This document shows positions 1-8,141 of a DNA stretch of 64,000 nucleotides, one piece after another. The notes beneath the pieces were generated by a model. It was given only the letters and a program-made list of their open reading frames with translations, did no database searches and was not told the DNA's origin. A program made the translations under genes and the position numbers. Numbering within the stretch: position 1 is the first letter of the stretch; each line of letters starts with the position of its first letter. The stretch comes from Candidatus Manganitrophus noduliformans (GTDB lineage Bacteria; Nitrospirota; Nitrospiria; SBBL01; Manganitrophaceae), in assembly GCF_012184425.1 (NCBI RefSeq), contig NZ_VTOW01000003.1:248001-312000 (forward strand). The letters run 5' to 3'.

Positions 1-1630
1 GGGCACTCTTTTTCTCGGCAGGGGCTTTTTCAGTGGGGGTGGGAGCGGCGGCGGTCGGTTCTTTCTCCAATGTCTTCTCCGTCTTTTTTTCGATGCGTGG
101 AAAGAGCGACTTTCCCTTGGCGATCGGCTGCTCGGCCGGCAGCCGGCCCCATTGCGCCGCCTCCTTCAGAGAGATCCCCTCGAAGAGAGAGGGAAGCCCC
201 ATCTGCCGCGCCATCTCCAAGGCTGTCGCCGGCATGAATGGAGAGACGAAGAGGGTGACGATGCGAAGCGCCTCGGCCGTATGGTAGAGGACCGTCTGCA
301 ACCGCTCCGCCTTGGCGGGATCTTTCGCCAGGACCCACGGCGCAGCCCCCTCGATATACCGGTTCGCCTGATTGACCGCGTCCCAGATCTCGATCAACAC
401 CTTCTGAAATTCCAGCCGCGCCAGCAGCACATCGACCCGCGCCGGCAGCGCCTCCATCTTTCGGCGCAGATCGAGATCTTCCGCCTGCTTCCCCTCGTGC
501 GCGGGGGGGGTGCGGCCGCCGGTGTAGCGCTCCAGCATCGTCAGCGTTCGCGAGAGGAGATTGCCGAGGTCGTTCGCGAGATCGCTGTTGATCCGGTTGA
601 TCAGCGCCGTCTCGGAGAAGTCGCCGTCTTGGCCGAAGGGAACTTCCCGGAAGAGAAAATAGCGGAACGGATCGACGCCGTACTTTTCGATGACGTCGCC
701 GGGATGAACGACGTTGCCGAGGCTCTTCGACATCTTCTGCGCATTGAGCGTCCACCAGCCGTGCGCGAAGAGGGTCTTCGGCAGCGGGAGGCCGAGCGCC
801 ATCAAGATTGTCGACCAGTAGACGGCGTGGGTCGTCAGGATATCTTTTCCGACGAGATGCAAATCGGCCGGCCACCATTTTTGAAAACGGGCCGGATCGG
901 TGGCGTAGCCGGGGATCGAGATGTAGTTGACGAGCGCGTCGATCCAGACGTAGGTGACATAGTTCGGATCGAACGGAAATTCGATTCCCCACGGGAGGCG
1001 GCTCTTGGGGCGCGAGATGGAGAGATCGGTGAGCGGTTTTTCCAAAAATCCCAAGACCTCGTTGCGGCGGCTCTCCGGACGGATGAAGTCGGGATGATCG
1101 CGAATGTATTGCCGGAGTCTGTCTTGGTATTGTCCCATCTTGAAGAAGTAGTTCTGCTCCGAAAGATGCTCCACCGGCCGGCCGCAGTCGGGGCACTTCC
1201 CGTCGACCAGATCTTTCTCGGTCCAGAACCGCTCGTCGGGGAGACAGTACCATCCCTCATAGCTGCCGGTGTAGAGTTCCTTCTTGTCTTGAAGTTCTTG
1301 GAGAACGGCCTGGACGACCCGCTTGTGCCGGTCTTCGGTTGTACGGACGAAATCGTCGTTGGAGATGCCGAGCTTCTTCCAGAGCGCTTGAAAGCGAACG
1401 ACCGTCTCGTCGGCATGCTGCTGCGGGGGGACGTTCCGCTTCGCCGCGGCCTGCGCCACCTTCTGCCCATGCTCGTCGGTGCCGGTGAGAAAGAAGACAT
1501 CATGTCCAAGCAGCCGGTGGTAGCGGGCGAGGACGTCGGCGGCGATCGTGGTGTAGGCATGGCCGATGTGGGGCTCGTCGTTCACATAATAGATCGGAGT
1601 GGTCAGGTAGAACTTTTCTTTCGAGGTCAT
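1..1630 (-). CDS. metG: methionyl-tRNA synthetase, 3' end outside window
   Basis: Charges tRNA-Met with methionine in the cytoplasm. Translating the minus strand from ATG 1630 gives about 543 residues that remain open at the window edge. The class I signature is PHIGH near residue 20, and the KMSKSLGN loop lies near residue 300. The zinc-knuckle region reads YCLPD...CPDCGRP, so one of the usual four cysteines is replaced. The last visible residues form an Ala/Pro/Glu/Lys-rich linker of the kind that precedes a C-terminal EMAP-II tRNA-binding domain in long MetG proteins, but that domain would lie outside the window. The start overlaps the stop of holB by 4 bp, which indicates one operon tmk-holB-metG. 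Confidence 0.95.
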   Translation of the reverse strand, partial: MTSKEKFYLTTPIYYVNDEPHIGHAYTTIAADVLARYHRLLGHDVFFLTGTDEHGQKVAQAAAKRNVPPQQHADETVVRFQALWKKLGISNDDFVRTTEDRHKRVVQAVLQELQDKKELYTGSYEGWYCLPDERFWTEKDLVDGKCPDCGRPVEHLSEQNYFFKMGQYQDRLRQYIRDHPDFIRPESRRNEVLGFLEKPLTDLSISRPKSRLPWGIEFPFDPNYVTYVWIDALVNYISIPGYATDPARFQKWWPADLHLVGKDILTTHAVYWSTILMALGLPLPKTLFAHGWWTLNAQKMSKSLGNVVHPGDVIEKYGVDPFRYFLFREVPFGQDGDFSETALINRINSDLANDLGNLLSRTLTMLERYTGGRTPPAHEGKQAEDLDLRRKMEALPARVDVLLARLEFQKVLIEIWDAVNQANRYIEGAAPWVLAKDPAKAERLQTVLYHTAEALRIVTLFVSPFMPATALEMARQMGLPSLFEGISLKEAAQWGRLPAEQPIAKGKSLFPRIEKKTEKTLEKEPTAAAPTPTEKAPAEKKSA

Positions 1631-2715
1631 CCGGAGGCCTTCTGTTTTTGGCTCAGCACTTTGTCTCTTAATTGCATCAGGAGGGTTTCGAGGGCGAGCT
1701 GGCGGTTGACGTTGCGGACCTGCGCCTGGTAAATCTCTTGAATGTCGGCCAGGAACGATCCGACTTCGTGTGAATTCATCCGCGTCGCCCATCGCCGGAT
1801 CTCCTCATGGCGCCAGCTGTAGACGAGCCAGGAGGGATCGAGGATTTCCGGGTTCGGGACCGATTGCAGCACCAGGACGTCGCGGAACCAGGCGGAGAGA
1901 TAGTGGAGCGATTGGGCCATGACCGCTTCATCCCGGGAATGGGCGGTGGCGGCATCGAAGAGCGCGTCATAATCGTTGAGGGTCGTCTCGGAGACGAGGG
2001 TGTAGAGCGCCGCTTCGAGCTCCCGCGCCCCTTCGATCTCCAGCGAGAGCGCTTCCCCCAGATCGCCGCCGGTGAGGGAAGCGATCAACCGGGCTTCCTG
2101 CGTCGAGCATCCTTTCCGCTCGGTCAAAAGGCGCTCCACCTGCGAGAGGGAGAGGGGATAGAAGGAAATTTTTTGGCAGCGGGAGAGGATCGTCTCCGGA
2201 AGGGAAAAAGGTTTCGAGGTGACCAAGATCAGGATGGCATGGCTCGGCGGCTCTTCCAAGGTTTTCAAAAGGCCGTTCGCGGCGGCGGCGTTCATCTTGT
2301 CGGCCGGGTCGATGATGACGATCCGCTTCGGCCCGTCGAGCGGCTTGTAAATGATTTTATCCTGCAGGGCGCGGACCTGCTCGATCTTAATCGAGGCTCC
2401 TTCCGGTTCGATGATCGTCAAGTCGGGATGGTTCTGCGCGGCGAATTTCTGGCAGGAGAGGCATCGATTGCACGGCTCGATCCACCCTTCCGATTCCCCC
2501 TCCGGCATCTGCCGCTCGTGGCAGAGGAGCGTCTGCGCGAAGGTGAGGGCGACGGTGCGCTTGCCGATCCCCGCCTCCCCCATAAAGAGGAGGGCATGGG
2601 GGACCTCCTCGGAGAGGAGCATCGATTGCAGAATATCGAGCGCCCGCGGGTGCCCGATAATATCACGAAAGCCACCCTGAAAAGCGGGCTTGTCAGGGGA
2701 CCCGGAAATAGTCAT
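1627..2715 (-). CDS. holB: DNA polymerase III delta' subunit
   Basis: Clamp-loader subunit of the replicative polymerase. The 362-residue protein has an AAA+ Walker A-like GEAGIGKR, four cysteines typical of the clamp-loader zinc module (one near residue 65, then CNRCLSC), and the SRC sensor motif LSRCQKI near residue 190. I chose ATG 2715 because AAGGAG lies 7 bases upstream; an in-frame start at 2754 would add 13 residues inside tmk and has no such site. The gene overlaps the end of tmk by 23 bases and the start of metG by 4, consistent with translational coupling in tmk-holB-metG. Confidence 0.92.
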   Translation of the reverse strand: MTISGSPDKPAFQGGFRDIIGHPRALDILQSMLLSEEVPHALLFMGEAGIGKRTVALTFAQTLLCHERQMPEGESEGWIEPCNRCLSCQKFAAQNHPDLTIIEPEGASIKIEQVRALQDKIIYKPLDGPKRIVIIDPADKMNAAAANGLLKTLEEPPSHAILILVTSKPFSLPETILSRCQKISFYPLSLSQVERLLTERKGCSTQEARLIASLTGGDLGEALSLEIEGARELEAALYTLVSETTLNDYDALFDAATAHSRDEAVMAQSLHYLSAWFRDVLVLQSVPNPEILDPSWLVYSWRHEEIRRWATRMNSHEVGSFLADIQEIYQAQVRNVNRQLALETLLMQLRDKVLSQKQKASG

Positions 2716-3319
2716 CCACCGCCTCCTTAATTTTTTTTGCGATCTCTTCGACACCGGCGTCGGTCCGGATCACCCGGATGCGGCGCGGATTTCTTTTGGC
2801 CAGATTGAGATAGCCTTTTCGGACCGATTCATGAAACTGAAGCGCTTCCTGGTCGAGCCGGTTGATTTCCTCTCGTCCCTTCAATCGGGCGAGACCTTTT
2901 TTGACATCGATATCGAGCAGCAGGGTCAGATCGGGGGAGAGCCCCCCCGTGACGAAGCGGCCGATCAGCTCGATCTCCCGCTTCGAAAGGCCCCGGCCGT
3001 ATCCCTGGTAGGCATAGGTGGCGTCGGCGAATCGATCGCAAAGGACGACCTTCCCCTCCGCCAGGGCGGGGAGAATCACCTCTTTCAGATGCTGCGCGCG
3101 GCTGGCGAGGTAGAGCAAGAACTCGGTTTTGGCGTCCATCATCTGATTTTTGGAGTCGAGAATGAGCGAGCGGATGGCGTCGCCGATCTTGGTGCCGCCC
3201 GGCTCGCGCGTCCGAACGACGGGGTATCCTCGTGTTTCGAGGGCGTGGCCGAGGATCGCCATTTGCGTGGTTTTCCCGCTCCCTTCGACCCCTTCGAATG
3301 TGATAAAATGCCCCTTCAT
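2693..3319 (-). CDS. tmk: thymidylate kinase
   Basis: Phosphorylates dTMP to dTDP for DNA precursor synthesis. The 208-residue length is normal for the family. The P-loop is GVEGSGKTT near residue 10, the DRX motif is DRFADATYAYQG near residue 95, and the dTMP-binding REPGGT lies near residue 38. It is the first gene of a tmk-holB-metG operon on the minus strand and overlaps holB. The upstream 150 bases carry A+T-rich direct and inverted copies of an AATTAGGAAT word (see separate entry). Confidence 0.95.
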   Translation of the reverse strand: MKGHFITFEGVEGSGKTTQMAILGHALETRGYPVVRTREPGGTKIGDAIRSLILDSKNQMMDAKTEFLLYLASRAQHLKEVILPALAEGKVVLCDRFADATYAYQGYGRGLSKREIELIGRFVTGGLSPDLTLLLDIDVKKGLARLKGREEINRLDQEALQFHESVRKGYLNLAKRNPRRIRVIRTDAGVEEIAKKIKEAVDDYFRVP

Positions 3320-3362
3320 ACAACCTCCGAAACAATCATCATAATGGAGGGGTCACTAAAAT

Positions 3363-3450
3363 GCAATTAGGAATTAGGAGTCGTTCAATTAGGAATCAAG
3401 AGCGAAACTTTTCTTCCTGAATTCGATTCCTCATTCCTAATTTTCAGATT
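3363..3450. repeat. short AATTAGGAAT direct/inverted repeats
   Basis: Between tmk and the divergent hydrolase gene, the word AATTAGGAAT occurs twice in direct orientation (around 3364 and 3389) and once inverted as ATTCCTAATT (around 3433). The stretch is much richer in A+T than its flanks. It could hold the divergent promoters or a degenerate repeat element; nothing more specific can be said. Confidence 0.4.
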
Positions 3451-3473
3451 CGTAATTGATTGTCGGGTATTTT

Positions 3474-4469
3474 ATGCAGCACGACAACTTTAACCCGGCC
3501 TGGTGGTGTCCCGGCCCGCATCTGCAGACCGTCTGGCGGCGGCTCTATGGGGAGATTCCGACCGTCACCCTCCGGCGGGAGCGGTGGGAGACCCCCGATG
3601 ATGACTTTCTCGATCTCGACTTCTTCGATCCCGATCCGGCGAAAGAAGGCGTCGGGCCGGTCCCGACCGTCTTGTGCCTCCATGGTCTGGAAGGCTCTTC
3701 CCGCGCGAAGTATATTCTCGGCATGCTCCGGGAGGCGAACCGGCTCGGCTGGCGGGGGGCGGCGCTGAATTTTCGGTCGTGCAGCGGGGAGATCAACCGG
3801 CAGCGGCGGTTTTACCATTCGGGGGAGACGACCGATATCGATTGGGTCGTCCGGCGGCTGATCGAACGCTTTCCGGGCTCTCCCTTCTTTCTGATCGGCT
3901 TCTCGCTCGGAGGAAACGTCCTCCTCAAATGGCTCGGCGAGCAGGGGGAGAAGGCCCCCGATCCGGTCCGGGGAGCGGCGGCGATCTCGGTGCCGTTCGA
4001 TCTTGCCGAGGCGGCGCGGAACATCGACCGCGGATTCAGCCGGATTTACGGCAAGGTCTTCTTAAGAACGCTCAAGGAGAAGGCGTTGATCAAAGAGCGG
4101 CAATATCCCGGCCTGGTCGATCCGGCGCGGCTGCGGCGGATCGCCTCCTTCGCCGCGTTCGACGATCAGGTGACCGCGCCGGTCCATGGATTCCGGGACG
4201 GCGTCGATTATTGGACGAGCACCAGCTCGAAAAAGTTTCTCGATGCGATCCGCCGGCCGGTCCTCCTCATCAACGCCCAGAACGATCCCTTCCTGCCGCG
4301 GGAGTGTCTTCCTTTCAAAGTCGTCGCGCAGTCGAAATGGCTCACGGCCGATTTTCCTCCTTCCGGCGGCCACACCGGTTTCGTCGGAGGTTCCTCGCCC
4401 TGGAAGGTCCGTTATTGGACTGAAGCGCGCGCGTTTGCTTTTCTCTCGGCGGTGCGGGATCGCTCGTAA
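3474..4469 (+). CDS. YheT-type alpha/beta-hydrolase
   Basis: Predicted cytoplasmic hydrolase of the YheT/ABHD1 family, usually annotated as an esterase of unknown physiological substrate. The nucleophile elbow GFSLGGN lies near residue 145, the acid is probably the Asp in NAQNDPFLP near residue 265, and the catalytic His is in SGGHTGFV near residue 300. The N-terminal NPAWWCPGPHLQT is the family's characteristic opening. Length (331 residues from ATG 3474) is typical. A TTG at 3456 is an alternative start, but neither has a strong ribosome binding site. It stands alone between tmk (divergent) and the PstS-like gene (convergent). Confidence 0.85.
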   Translation: MQHDNFNPAWWCPGPHLQTVWRRLYGEIPTVTLRRERWETPDDDFLDLDFFDPDPAKEGVGPVPTVLCLHGLEGSSRAKYILGMLREANRLGWRGAALNFRSCSGEINRQRRFYHSGETTDIDWVVRRLIERFPGSPFFLIGFSLGGNVLLKWLGEQGEKAPDPVRGAAAISVPFDLAEAARNIDRGFSRIYGKVFLRTLKEKALIKERQYPGLVDPARLRRIASFAAFDDQVTAPVHGFRDGVDYWTSTSSKKFLDAIRRPVLLINAQNDPFLPRECLPFKVVAQSKWLTADFPPSGGHTGFVGGSSPWKVRYWTEARAFAFLSAVRDRS

Positions 4470-4526
4470 CATCGGGGATCAATCGCGTAGGAGGGAGCGT
4501 TCGGGGGTTGTCCGGACAGGGGAGGC

Positions 4527-4958
4527 TTACTTCGTAATCTTCAGGACTTTGACTTTATCGACCGGGGCATTGGCCGAGACATAACCGACGGCGTCGGCGT
4601 TTTCCGCGACATAGGCTAGCACGTCGGCGTCGGATGATTTTTCGGGAGGGGGGACGTCGCGGCCGGAGAAGATCTTCTGCCGCCAGTAACTGTTGATTGC
4701 CGTCACCGATTTTTCATGGATTTCTTTGGAGAACTTTTCGCGGATCGTCGAGGCGGTGACCTGATCGACCGGGAGGGCCTTCCGCCCGTTTTCCCACTGT
4801 GTCACCTTTTTCAAGAACAGATCCGAGATCTGCTCCTTCGTCAGGGAAGAGATGCCGTTGGAAGGATTCACAACGATCTTGAATGAGGCGGTCTCTTGCG
4901 CCGAGGCGGCGCCGATCATCAAGAGGCGCATGACCAGCGCCAGAAGAACGATTTTCAT
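4527..4958 (-). CDS. small PstS-like periplasmic phosphate-binding-type protein
   Basis: A 143-residue exported protein with a signal peptide ending near ASAQ (residue 21). The motif VVNPSNGISSLTKEQISDLF is typical of the PstS-like PBP superfamily, and the C-terminus has the usual GYVSANAPVDKVKVLKI. It is about half the length of a canonical PstS, so it matches the short single-lobe group often found beside porins or sensors. It is transcribed in the same direction as the upstream porin gene, about 150 bases away, and may share its transcript. Ligand is not established; phosphate is only the family default. Confidence 0.75.
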   Translation of the reverse strand: MKIVLLALVMRLLMIGAASAQETASFKIVVNPSNGISSLTKEQISDLFLKKVTQWENGRKALPVDQVTASTIREKFSKEIHEKSVTAINSYWRQKIFSGRDVPPPEKSSDADVLAYVAENADAVGYVSANAPVDKVKVLKITK

Positions 4959-5104
4959 CGAAAGACGATCCCTTCGATCTTATGATGGAGGAGGAGATCG
5001 TCCATCGATCTCCCCCTCACCGACTCTCCAGGTTCAGACCCCCGGAATCATCCCTACCTTATCTAAAAAAGGCTCGCCTGTCAAAGGTGGAGCCGTTTCC
5101 ACGA

Positions 5105-6184
5105 TTAGAACAGAAAAGAGATGCTGGTGGCGTAAAGCCGCCATTCCTCTTCGGGGGAGGGGTTATCCGCCGCGGCGAGAAGGGCGGTGCCTTTGATAAA
5201 GTGGACATCCGCCTTCCAAACCAGAAAATGGGTCACGTTGTAGTTGAAGCCGACGGTGAGATCCTTTTGATAATCGGCGGCGGTGTTCACTTCGCGCCGG
5301 CGGGGATAATAGACATCATAACGGACCACCGGCATCAGGCGCTCTGCGATCATGTAGGTCGCTTCCACATAGTAGCCGAGCCGTCGGGGGTCTTTCGGGT
5401 TCTTCAGCTCACCCTGGTGGTAATGCAGGCCGAGCTCGCCGCGTATGTTCAGCCCGATGGGAGAGAAGTATTCGATCGACGGAATGTAGGTGGTCATCCG
5501 AATCCGCTGTCCGGCGGTCGCCCCGGTGTCGGGCATCTCGGTGCCGGAAAAGAGGCTCTGCCCGAAACGGAGGACACGGTTCGGTGAATTCAGCCAGAGA
5601 CGGGCGCCCGTCACAGATTCGTATCGACGGGTGTTTGTCGAGTGATTGAAGTAGCTCGTTCCCCCGAAGAGGTCGTATTCGATCTCCATTCCGAGGGCGG
5701 AGGTTCGGCCGCTGAGCCCCACCCCTTTGAAGGTCGCCGGGCTGAACTCGGTGGCCTCGGCATAGAAGGCGGGAAGGAGGGAGAGGGGCAACATCGGGTA
5801 GACGTCCCGCATCTCGTTATAGATCCCGATCGGCGCCGGGATTTTCCCGAACTTCAGATGGGCCTGATCGTTGAAGATATATTCGCCGAAAGCCCACTCC
5901 AGCATGATCATGTCGTCCAGCTGGGAGGAAGAGAACAACTCCAGCCAGACATGAAAACGCTCGGCCGGGTTTGCTTTGATCAAGAGGTTGTAGGCGCCGA
6001 AATCGAAGGTCCCCCTCGAATCGGTGCCGAGGAATTCGTTCTCGCTGGTTCTGAGATACCCTTGGGTTCCGAAGGCGTCGATCCGCAGCCGATCGTTGAC
6101 TTCGAAAGACCATCCCATCTTCGGAAGCGAAACAAAGAGCATTGCCGCTACGATCAGCTGTAACAGGAATTTCGGTGGTCGCAT
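5105..6184 (-). CDS. outer-membrane porin-like beta-barrel protein
   Basis: A 359-residue protein with a signal peptide (hydrophobic core LLQLIVAAMLFVSL, cleavage near GWS/F). After it come alternating aromatic and polar beta strands and a C-terminal Phe (ATSISFLF), as expected for an outer-membrane barrel. ATG 6184 is preceded by GGAGGAGAG, so I prefer it to an upstream in-frame ATG at 6196 that overlaps this site. It resembles the phosphate-selective porin-like proteins, and a small PstS-like gene follows it on the same strand. Transport substrate cannot be read from the sequence. Confidence 0.75.
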   Translation of the reverse strand: MRPPKFLLQLIVAAMLFVSLPKMGWSFEVNDRLRIDAFGTQGYLRTSENEFLGTDSRGTFDFGAYNLLIKANPAERFHVWLELFSSSQLDDMIMLEWAFGEYIFNDQAHLKFGKIPAPIGIYNEMRDVYPMLPLSLLPAFYAEATEFSPATFKGVGLSGRTSALGMEIEYDLFGGTSYFNHSTNTRRYESVTGARLWLNSPNRVLRFGQSLFSGTEMPDTGATAGQRIRMTTYIPSIEYFSPIGLNIRGELGLHYHQGELKNPKDPRRLGYYVEATYMIAERLMPVVRYDVYYPRRREVNTAADYQKDLTVGFNYNVTHFLVWKADVHFIKGTALLAAADNPSPEEEWRLYATSISFLF

Positions 6185-6588
6185 TCTCTCCTCCATTTCA
6201 GTTTGGATTGAATCGAAGGTCCGCGCTTTTCAAAGCCGGAGCCTATCCTGAGCTGGAATATACCGCTCAAGGGCCTGAGATAGCCGCTTGCGCGCTTGAC
6301 GCCATCCCGGCCGGAGATACCTAGGACGATACCTTAAAGCAATAGTGGTGCCAAGAATGGCGGATGTCGGATAGGTTCTTTTTCTTCAACAATTCCAATT
6401 GCGAAGGGAAGAATCGAACGGATGGCCGGGAGAAGGCCGGCAACCTTAGAAGTTTAAACTTGTGGAGGCGATTTCACAGCGAGTGACATTTTGGGGCAAA
6501 GGGGGAGTGGATGTTCCATAAAGAGGACGGAAGGCGACCCGGAGGGGTTCATCAATAAAACCGGGTTTTTTAAACCGGTTCACGCGTG
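6185..6588. other. gene-free stretch upstream of the porin gene
   Basis: About 400 bases without a credible coding frame. It should contain the porin promoter on the minus strand, but I could not find a convincing -35/-10 pair. At 6557-6580 there is a short hairpin AACCGG/CCGGTT around a T/A-rich loop that could act as a weak terminator. Confidence 0.4.
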
Positions 6589-6618
6589 GCTCACCGGCGC
6601 GTCGTCGCGCCGGTGAGC
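6589..6618. terminator. perfect 13-bp hairpin
   Basis: GCTCACCGGCGCG and its exact reverse complement are separated by the tetraloop TCGT. No T-run follows on either strand, so it is not a classical intrinsic terminator. Because it lies just past the stop of the small membrane-protein gene on the minus strand, it could stabilise or end that transcript. Confidence 0.5.
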
Positions 6619-6671
6619 GTCCGCATTGTTCGAAAAGAGGAGGAAAGGTGATCCGGTCCGCTCAAAGCGTT

Positions 6672-6905
6672 TTACGGAATGGGTTGAGCGACCGGCTTTC
6701 TGGCGGACAGTTGATGAAGCCGGGCCATCGGGAGGGCAGGGCGTCTTGTCACCTTTTTTATCATCAGCTTGGCCGATCTGGGCGCCCGTTTTTTTCTCAT
6801 CGTGCGGGGGGGAGGAGTGATGGCCGTGTCCCAAAACCAAACAAGGTTGCTGAAAAGAAAGGCCGCCAGGATGAACCATCCAAACCCAATCGATTGGAGC
6901 ATCAT
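6672..6905 (-). CDS. small single-pass membrane protein, unknown
   Basis: I do not recognise this 77-residue product. It has one hydrophobic segment (FGWFILAAFLFSNLVWFW, residues 8-25) followed by a strongly basic tail with many Arg, Lys and Pro residues, which predicts a single-pass inner-membrane protein with a cytoplasmic C-terminus. The evidence that it is real is the ribosome binding site: AAAGGAG lies a few bases before tandem ATGATG at 6905/6902. It has no close co-directional neighbour. Confidence 0.5.
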   Translation of the reverse strand: MMLQSIGFGWFILAAFLFSNLVWFWDTAITPPPRTMRKKRAPRSAKLMIKKVTRRPALPMARLHQLSARKPVAQPIP

Positions 6906-7102
6906 TTTCTCCTTTATTGAAAGTCTCGGTAAGAGTAACGGCATCGGGTCGGCCGGATTCCGGCAGATTGAAATTCGGTCCGATCGCGATGCCGGATCAC
7001 CCTATCAAATTTGATTTTTAAGGGATACGGGGTGTTTTCTAGATTGACTTTAAAAAAGTTACAAGCCGGAAGTGTTTTCGGAGGAATTCGAGAAGAGAGT
7101 TA

Positions 7103-7111
7103 TGGTACAAT
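7103..7111 (+). promoter_or_regulatory. extended -10 promoter of the amidohydrolase gene
   Basis: TGG-TACAAT fits an extended -10 element and would start transcription about 20 bases before the ATG at 7138. It is flanked by an imperfect inverted repeat, GAATTCGAG (around 7085) and CTCGGAATTC (around 7112), which could be an operator. No good -35 is present. Confidence 0.4.
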
Positions 7112-7137
7112 CTCGGAATTCTTAGGAGAAAGCAGCC

Positions 7138-7983
7138 ATGCGGGCGATCGACATGCATGTCCATCCCGGGACCAGGGAGTATCTGGTCGATGCCGGGGGG
7201 AAATATCTTTCCGACGCGCTTCACTATTTTCACCGGCACGACGCCGTCGTGAGCATCGAGGAGATGGCGGCGTATTATCGCCGGCTCGACATGATGGGGG
7301 TGTTGCTCGCCTGGGATGCGGAGACGCATACCGGCTTGCCGCCGGTGACCAACGACTATGTTGCCGGCATCGTTCAGAAGTATCCCGACGTCTTCATCGG
7401 CTTTGCCGGCGTCGATCCCTGGAAAGGGGCCCTGGCGGTTCGCGAGTTGGAGCGGGCGGTCAAGGCGCTCGGGCTGCGCGGATTAAAATGCCATCCGATC
7501 ATCCAGGCCTTTTATCCGAACGATCGGAAGTTTTATCCGCTCTGGGAATGCTGCGAAGGGCTGAAGATTCCGCTGCTCCTTCATACCGGGACGACCGGGG
7601 TCGGGGCGGGGGTCCCGGGGGGGAACGGCCTGAAGTTGAAATACGCCCGGCCGATTCCCTGCATCGACGATATCGCCGCCGATTTTCCCAACCTGACGAT
7701 CATCGGAGCGCATCCTTCGTGGCCCTGGCAGGAGGAGATGCTGGCGATCGCCGTTCATAAGACGAACGTTTACATCGACCTCTCCGGCTGGTCTCCGAAG
7801 TATTTTCCCCCTTCGCTGGTGCAGCATGCCAACAGTCTGCTTCAAGATCGGGTCCTCTTCGGTTCCGATTACCCTTTTCTGACCCCCGAACGCTGGATCG
7901 CCGATTTCGAGAAGGCAGGGTTTAAACCGGCGGTGTGGGAGAAAATTCTTTTTGGAAATGCGAAAAGGCTGCTTGGGTTGTAG
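7138..7983 (+). CDS. amidohydrolase family 2 protein
   Basis: Metal-dependent hydrolase of the ACMSD-like amidohydrolase-2 family, 281 residues. The metal ligands expected for this TIM-barrel fold are visible: DMHVHPG at residues 5-11, the histidine in LLLHTGTTG near residue 148, GAHPSWPW near 190, and GSDYPFLTP near 243. AGGAGA lies about 12 bases before the ATG. The gene stands alone with its own extended -10 promoter. The substrate cannot be inferred; decarboxylases and hydrolases share this fold. Confidence 0.85.
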   Translation: MRAIDMHVHPGTREYLVDAGGKYLSDALHYFHRHDAVVSIEEMAAYYRRLDMMGVLLAWDAETHTGLPPVTNDYVAGIVQKYPDVFIGFAGVDPWKGALAVRELERAVKALGLRGLKCHPIIQAFYPNDRKFYPLWECCEGLKIPLLLHTGTTGVGAGVPGGNGLKLKYARPIPCIDDIAADFPNLTIIGAHPSWPWQEEMLAIAVHKTNVYIDLSGWSPKYFPPSLVQHANSLLQDRVLFGSDYPFLTPERWIADFEKAGFKPAVWEKILFGNAKRLLGL

Positions 7984-8017
7984 GCGGCTTCCCTTTCCGA
8001 GTTCGGGGAAAAAAATA

Positions 8018-8047
8018 TTGCAAGCAGCCTGAAAAGTCAGGTATATT
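8018..8047 (+). promoter_or_regulatory. sigma70-like promoter before glmU
   Basis: TTGCAA (8018-8023) and TATATT (8042-8047) are separated by 18 bases. The pair lies about 95 bases before glmU and probably drives glmU-glmS. Confidence 0.5.
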
Positions 8048-8141
8048 GTCTCGTTTGCATCGATTGTATTACCCTGATGGTCCTTTGCATCCCGTTTTGA
8101 AGCCGATTTGAACGATTCTGAAGGTCTAAACTGATCCAGCC

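Noticed and set aside
152-1732. 526-residue plus-strand frame opposite metG
   Set aside because: It is the antisense shadow of metG and the end of holB; no family motif and very Arg-rich composition typical of GC-rich antisense frames.
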